A stretch of DNA of 64,000 nt, from positions 48,730,216 through 48,794,215 of the forward strand of contig OV277868.1 in assembly GCA_922989275.2 (NCBI GenBank), read 5' to 3'. This stretch comes from Gari tellinella. Its lineage: Eukaryota; Mollusca; Bivalvia; Cardiida; Psammobiidae. This document shows, one piece after another, positions 61,680 to 64,000 of this stretch. A model generated the notes under the pieces. That model made no database searches. It was not told the DNA's origin and saw only the letters and a list, made by a program, of their open reading frames with translations. The translations under genes were made by a program, and so were the position numbers. The number at the start of each line of letters is the position of its first letter. Position 1 is the stretch's first letter.

Positions 61680-62636
61680 TTTAGCTCACCTGGCACGAAG
61701 TGCCAAGGTGAGCTATTGTGATCGCCCTGTGTCCGTCGTCCGTCCGTCGTCAAACTTTTTCTTCAAAGATCTTCTTCTTGGAAACCACTGTGCCAATTTC
61801 ATCAAAACTTCATAGGATTGTTCCTTGTAAGGTACTCTCTCAGATTTCTTCAAATATAGGTCATCCAATTGAAATTGTGGTTGCCATGGCAACCAATTGA
61901 AAAAACTTTAAAACTCTTCTCGTCAAAAACTACAGGTCCGAATTGTAAATAATTTTACCCAAATGTGCCATTGGTGACCCTCTATCAGATTTCTTAAAAT
62001 ATTTTTCCTATCTTAAAAAACATGGCCGCTAGTGGGTGGGGCAGATTTTCCTTATATTGATATATAGTGAAAACTTTAAAAATCTTCTATTTAAAAACTA
62101 CTGGTCCGATTTGTCAGTAATTTTATGCAAATGAACCATGGGTGACCCTATTCCAGATTTCTTAAAATTATTTTGATATCTAAAAAAAACATGGCCTCCA
62201 GTGGGTGGGGCAGATTTTCCTTATGTTACTGTATAGTAAAAACTTTAAAAATCTTCTCCTCTGAAACTACTGGTGCAAATTCAAAATAATTTTACACAAA
62301 TGGTAAATTGATGACCCTCTACCAGATTTCTTAAAATCATTTTGTTATCTTAAAAAGCATGGCCGCCAGTTGGTGGGGCAAGTTTTCCTTATATTTCTGT
62401 ATAGAAAAACTTTCAAAAACAATTTCTCTGAAACTATTGGTCTGATTTAAGAATAATTTTACACAAATAATGATTCATGGGTGACCCTTTGCCAGTTTTC
62501 TACAAATAATCTTACTAGCTCAAACAACATGGCCACCAGTGGGTGGGGTGAAAACGTAATAATTACTGGTCCATTTACATGACCGTAATCATGGGTACCA
62601 GGTGAGCGATTTAGGGCCGCATGCGGCTCTTGTTTT
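61680..62636 (+). mobile_element. Pearl/Helitron-like element P4, both ends present
   Basis: TTAGCTCACCTGGCACGAAG (hairpin) and AGGTGAGCTATTGTGATCGC at the left; CAGGTGAGCGATTTAGGGCC and GCATGCGGCTCTTGTTTT at the right. About four ~170-bp units marked by CATGGCCGCCAGTGGGTGGGG-like blocks at ~62022, ~62191, ~62361, ~62531. GTTGCCATGGCAAC at 61880-61893. The closing hairpin near a CTTGTT end fits Helitron-like 3' ends; no Rep/helicase here. Confidence 0.75.
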
Positions 62637-63011
62637 ATGAAAAAGGCGTGTGAATCGATCAGCTTTTTTGTGATAAACTTAAAGACGTGAAACGTCGAAA
62701 GATGAAGTTAATAACCGAGTCTGCTGAGAAGCATATATTATAATGTCGACAACGTGCGAGAAACGCATGTTACGCGTTTTTCGTAGTTAGAGAGTCGATT
62801 TCCGTGTTTGATGTTTCGGACCATGTCAATTTTGTAACTATATATATAATGAAAATTCAAATGAGTATTCCCCCCACCATTCCCTCAGAGTTACGAGAGT
62901 ACCCATTAAAATACTTATTGAATTTGCAAAGGACTCTATTGTAAAATAGTTCTTTGAGGTGCAAAAACTCACAACTTTTTCACTTCAAGGACATCTCTGA
63001 AAGAACATAAA

Positions 63012-63090
63012 TTTTATTTTTCAGAAACTATGTAAATGATGGAGTCAGGACAGAAAATGAAGGGAAAAACCCATGATGTTGTTGAACTTT
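63012..63090 (+). CDS. Possible start-bearing exon 3 of the plus-strand gene
   Basis: Acceptor TTTTATTTTTCAG at 63013-63025, then an ATG ATG (63039) reading MMESGQKMKGKTHDVVEL before TAA. No strong donor was found inside the frame, so start, end and coding status are all uncertain. Confidence 0.2.
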
Positions 63091-63775
63091 AATGTTGGAT
63101 GGTTGTCTTGTGTGGTACAACACAGTCAGTGATGCTTTACAGCGGCGTGAGCCAGTCATCCATAATAATTAATATGTGACCAAATCATCAAATGGTAAGG
63201 ATTAGAACTCCAGATCAAAGCGTACCATTTTTGATCGAAGCTCACCACATATACTAGATATATCACGAAAATATTCAATTGTGTATTAGGTGTATTTGAT
63301 GTTTGAATGATTTCAATAATATGACAAGCTTCCTAAAATAACAAGGTTAGCAGATTTAACAGGGGTCGTTTGTGATTTTGATATTGTTGCCGATAATTTT
63401 CCGTAGCGGTACGAAAAACTTCATTTGGACAATCTAAAACCTCTTTTATCGCCGCGACATTCAATGGTTTGCAGCTTCATTTTGTTTTCGTCCGAGTCTT
63501 ACTGGGCGCTAATTGTTTTATGAATGATGCCGATAACCAGAAGCTAATATATATCACGCGGAACGCCTCCTGTTTTATCGTTGGGGTGCACCAAACTGCA
63601 ATAAGTTAATTTTGTCACCAGTTTTCGCGAATTTAATATACTGGCGTATCTGTCAAATGCAGCATAAAAGTTAACTTTTATTTAACGCAATCTAAACAAA
63701 ATTAAAAGATTGAACAGGAAGTTCGGTTTTAATCCGATTTAATGATAAAACAAGTAGCTTACTGAAGTTAATGAT
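63091..63775. other. No feature seen
   Basis: AT-rich sequence with scattered CpG (CCGCGACATTC near 63452); no ORF or repeat recognised. Confidence 0.4.
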
Positions 63776-63992
63776 TTAAGATTTAGGACCCCTAATGAGA
63801 TCAGACCACAATTGGTAGTCTAATTTCTATGTCGATCAGCCATTCTTGTCAACTGCCAAAGTGTTTCGAACCATGCATGTTTTAGCACAGTTCAGAACAG
63901 GTCGGCAGTTGATGAGAATGGCCGATCGCTCTCTGTAGAGTTCCAATATTGACCTAAATTGGCACGATCTCATTAGGGGTACTCAACCTTAA
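63776..63992. mobile_element. TTAA-flanked MITE with a large imperfect hairpin
   Basis: TTAAGATTTAGGACCCCTAATG to CATTAGGGGTACTCAACCTTAA; inner pair GATCAGCCATTCTTGTCAACTG / CAGTTGATGAGAATGGCCGATC. Different ends and core from families A-C. Confidence 0.75.
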
Positions 63993-64000
63993 GATCCATT

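Overview
This window reads as AT-rich nuclear DNA of an animal, most likely a bivalve mollusc. The pointers are introns with GT/AG borders, elements ending in the GCTCACC/GGTGAGC hairpins seen throughout bivalve genomes, a tRNA-derived SINE and a LINE. I would guess a heterodont such as Dreissena or Mya, with low confidence. There are no bacterial operons, no CRISPR array and no complete host gene. About half to two thirds of the window is recognisable mobile DNA, mostly short non-autonomous elements (MITEs) built around near-perfect hairpins.

Family names used below are mine. Four hairpin cores recur: core 1 (AAAGTAAAGCAGAA..TTCTGCTTTACTTT), core 2 (CAAACAGTKTRGAYCC..), core 3 (GAATCGTCT..AGACGATTC) and core 4 (AACATACCC..AAACGTGGC). 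They sit inside at least eight terminal families. A: TTAA duplication, ends CCCATTACCCCATA, core 1, about 250 bp. B: TTAA, ends CTCTTTGCATGC or variants, core 2. C: TTAA, several other ends such as CCCTTTGAACCC, core 2. D: ends CAGGGCTCCAGATAAG, core 3. F: TA, ends CAGTAAAACCTC, core 1. G: TA, ends CAGTCGAACTTCG, core 4. H: 6-bp duplication, ends CAGGGCTGCC, core 1. J: ends GGGCCCATTTCATAAAA, core 3. For family A, + means the CCATAAATACGCC end is at the low coordinate. P denotes pearl/Helitron-like elements.

Layout. 1-3.6 kb: a 5'-truncated LINE on the minus strand, running off the left edge, open for 1,127 codons and inserted in a family A element. 3.6-13 kb: dense MITEs. 13.1-17.8 kb: a TTAA-flanked element with ~530-bp inverted ends carrying a decayed RTE-like LINE. 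18-40 kb: MITEs, many nested or abutting, plus candidate exons at 20.6 and 30.8 kb. 40.3-45.8 kb: a 5.48-kb element with 7-bp target duplication and ~230-bp inverted ends packed with the palindrome CAGTGCACTG. 46-52 kb: MITEs and a Tc1-like remnant split by a pearl element. 52.2-54.5 kb: two phase-compatible candidate minus-strand exons and a duplicated exon end broken by a MITE. 55-60 kb: MITEs, a cluster of heat-shock-like sites, a GGCGGAA array and pearl elements. 60.3-63.1 kb: a GC-richer patch with an NRF1-like palindrome and spliced untranslated exons, probably the 5' end of a plus-strand gene, with a SINE and another pearl element in its introns.

How it works together: the window is probably mostly intronic or intergenic DNA around one minus-strand gene (possible exons at 54.5, 52.7 and perhaps 20.7 kb) and the start of a plus-strand gene at 60.4 kb. 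The same palindromic cores occur behind unrelated transposon ends, and at least one hybrid copy shows an exchange through the core. TTAA-inserting families repeatedly land in TTAA sites inside or beside each other's hairpins. No search could be run, so family and superfamily names rest on terminal sequences and target duplications read by eye.
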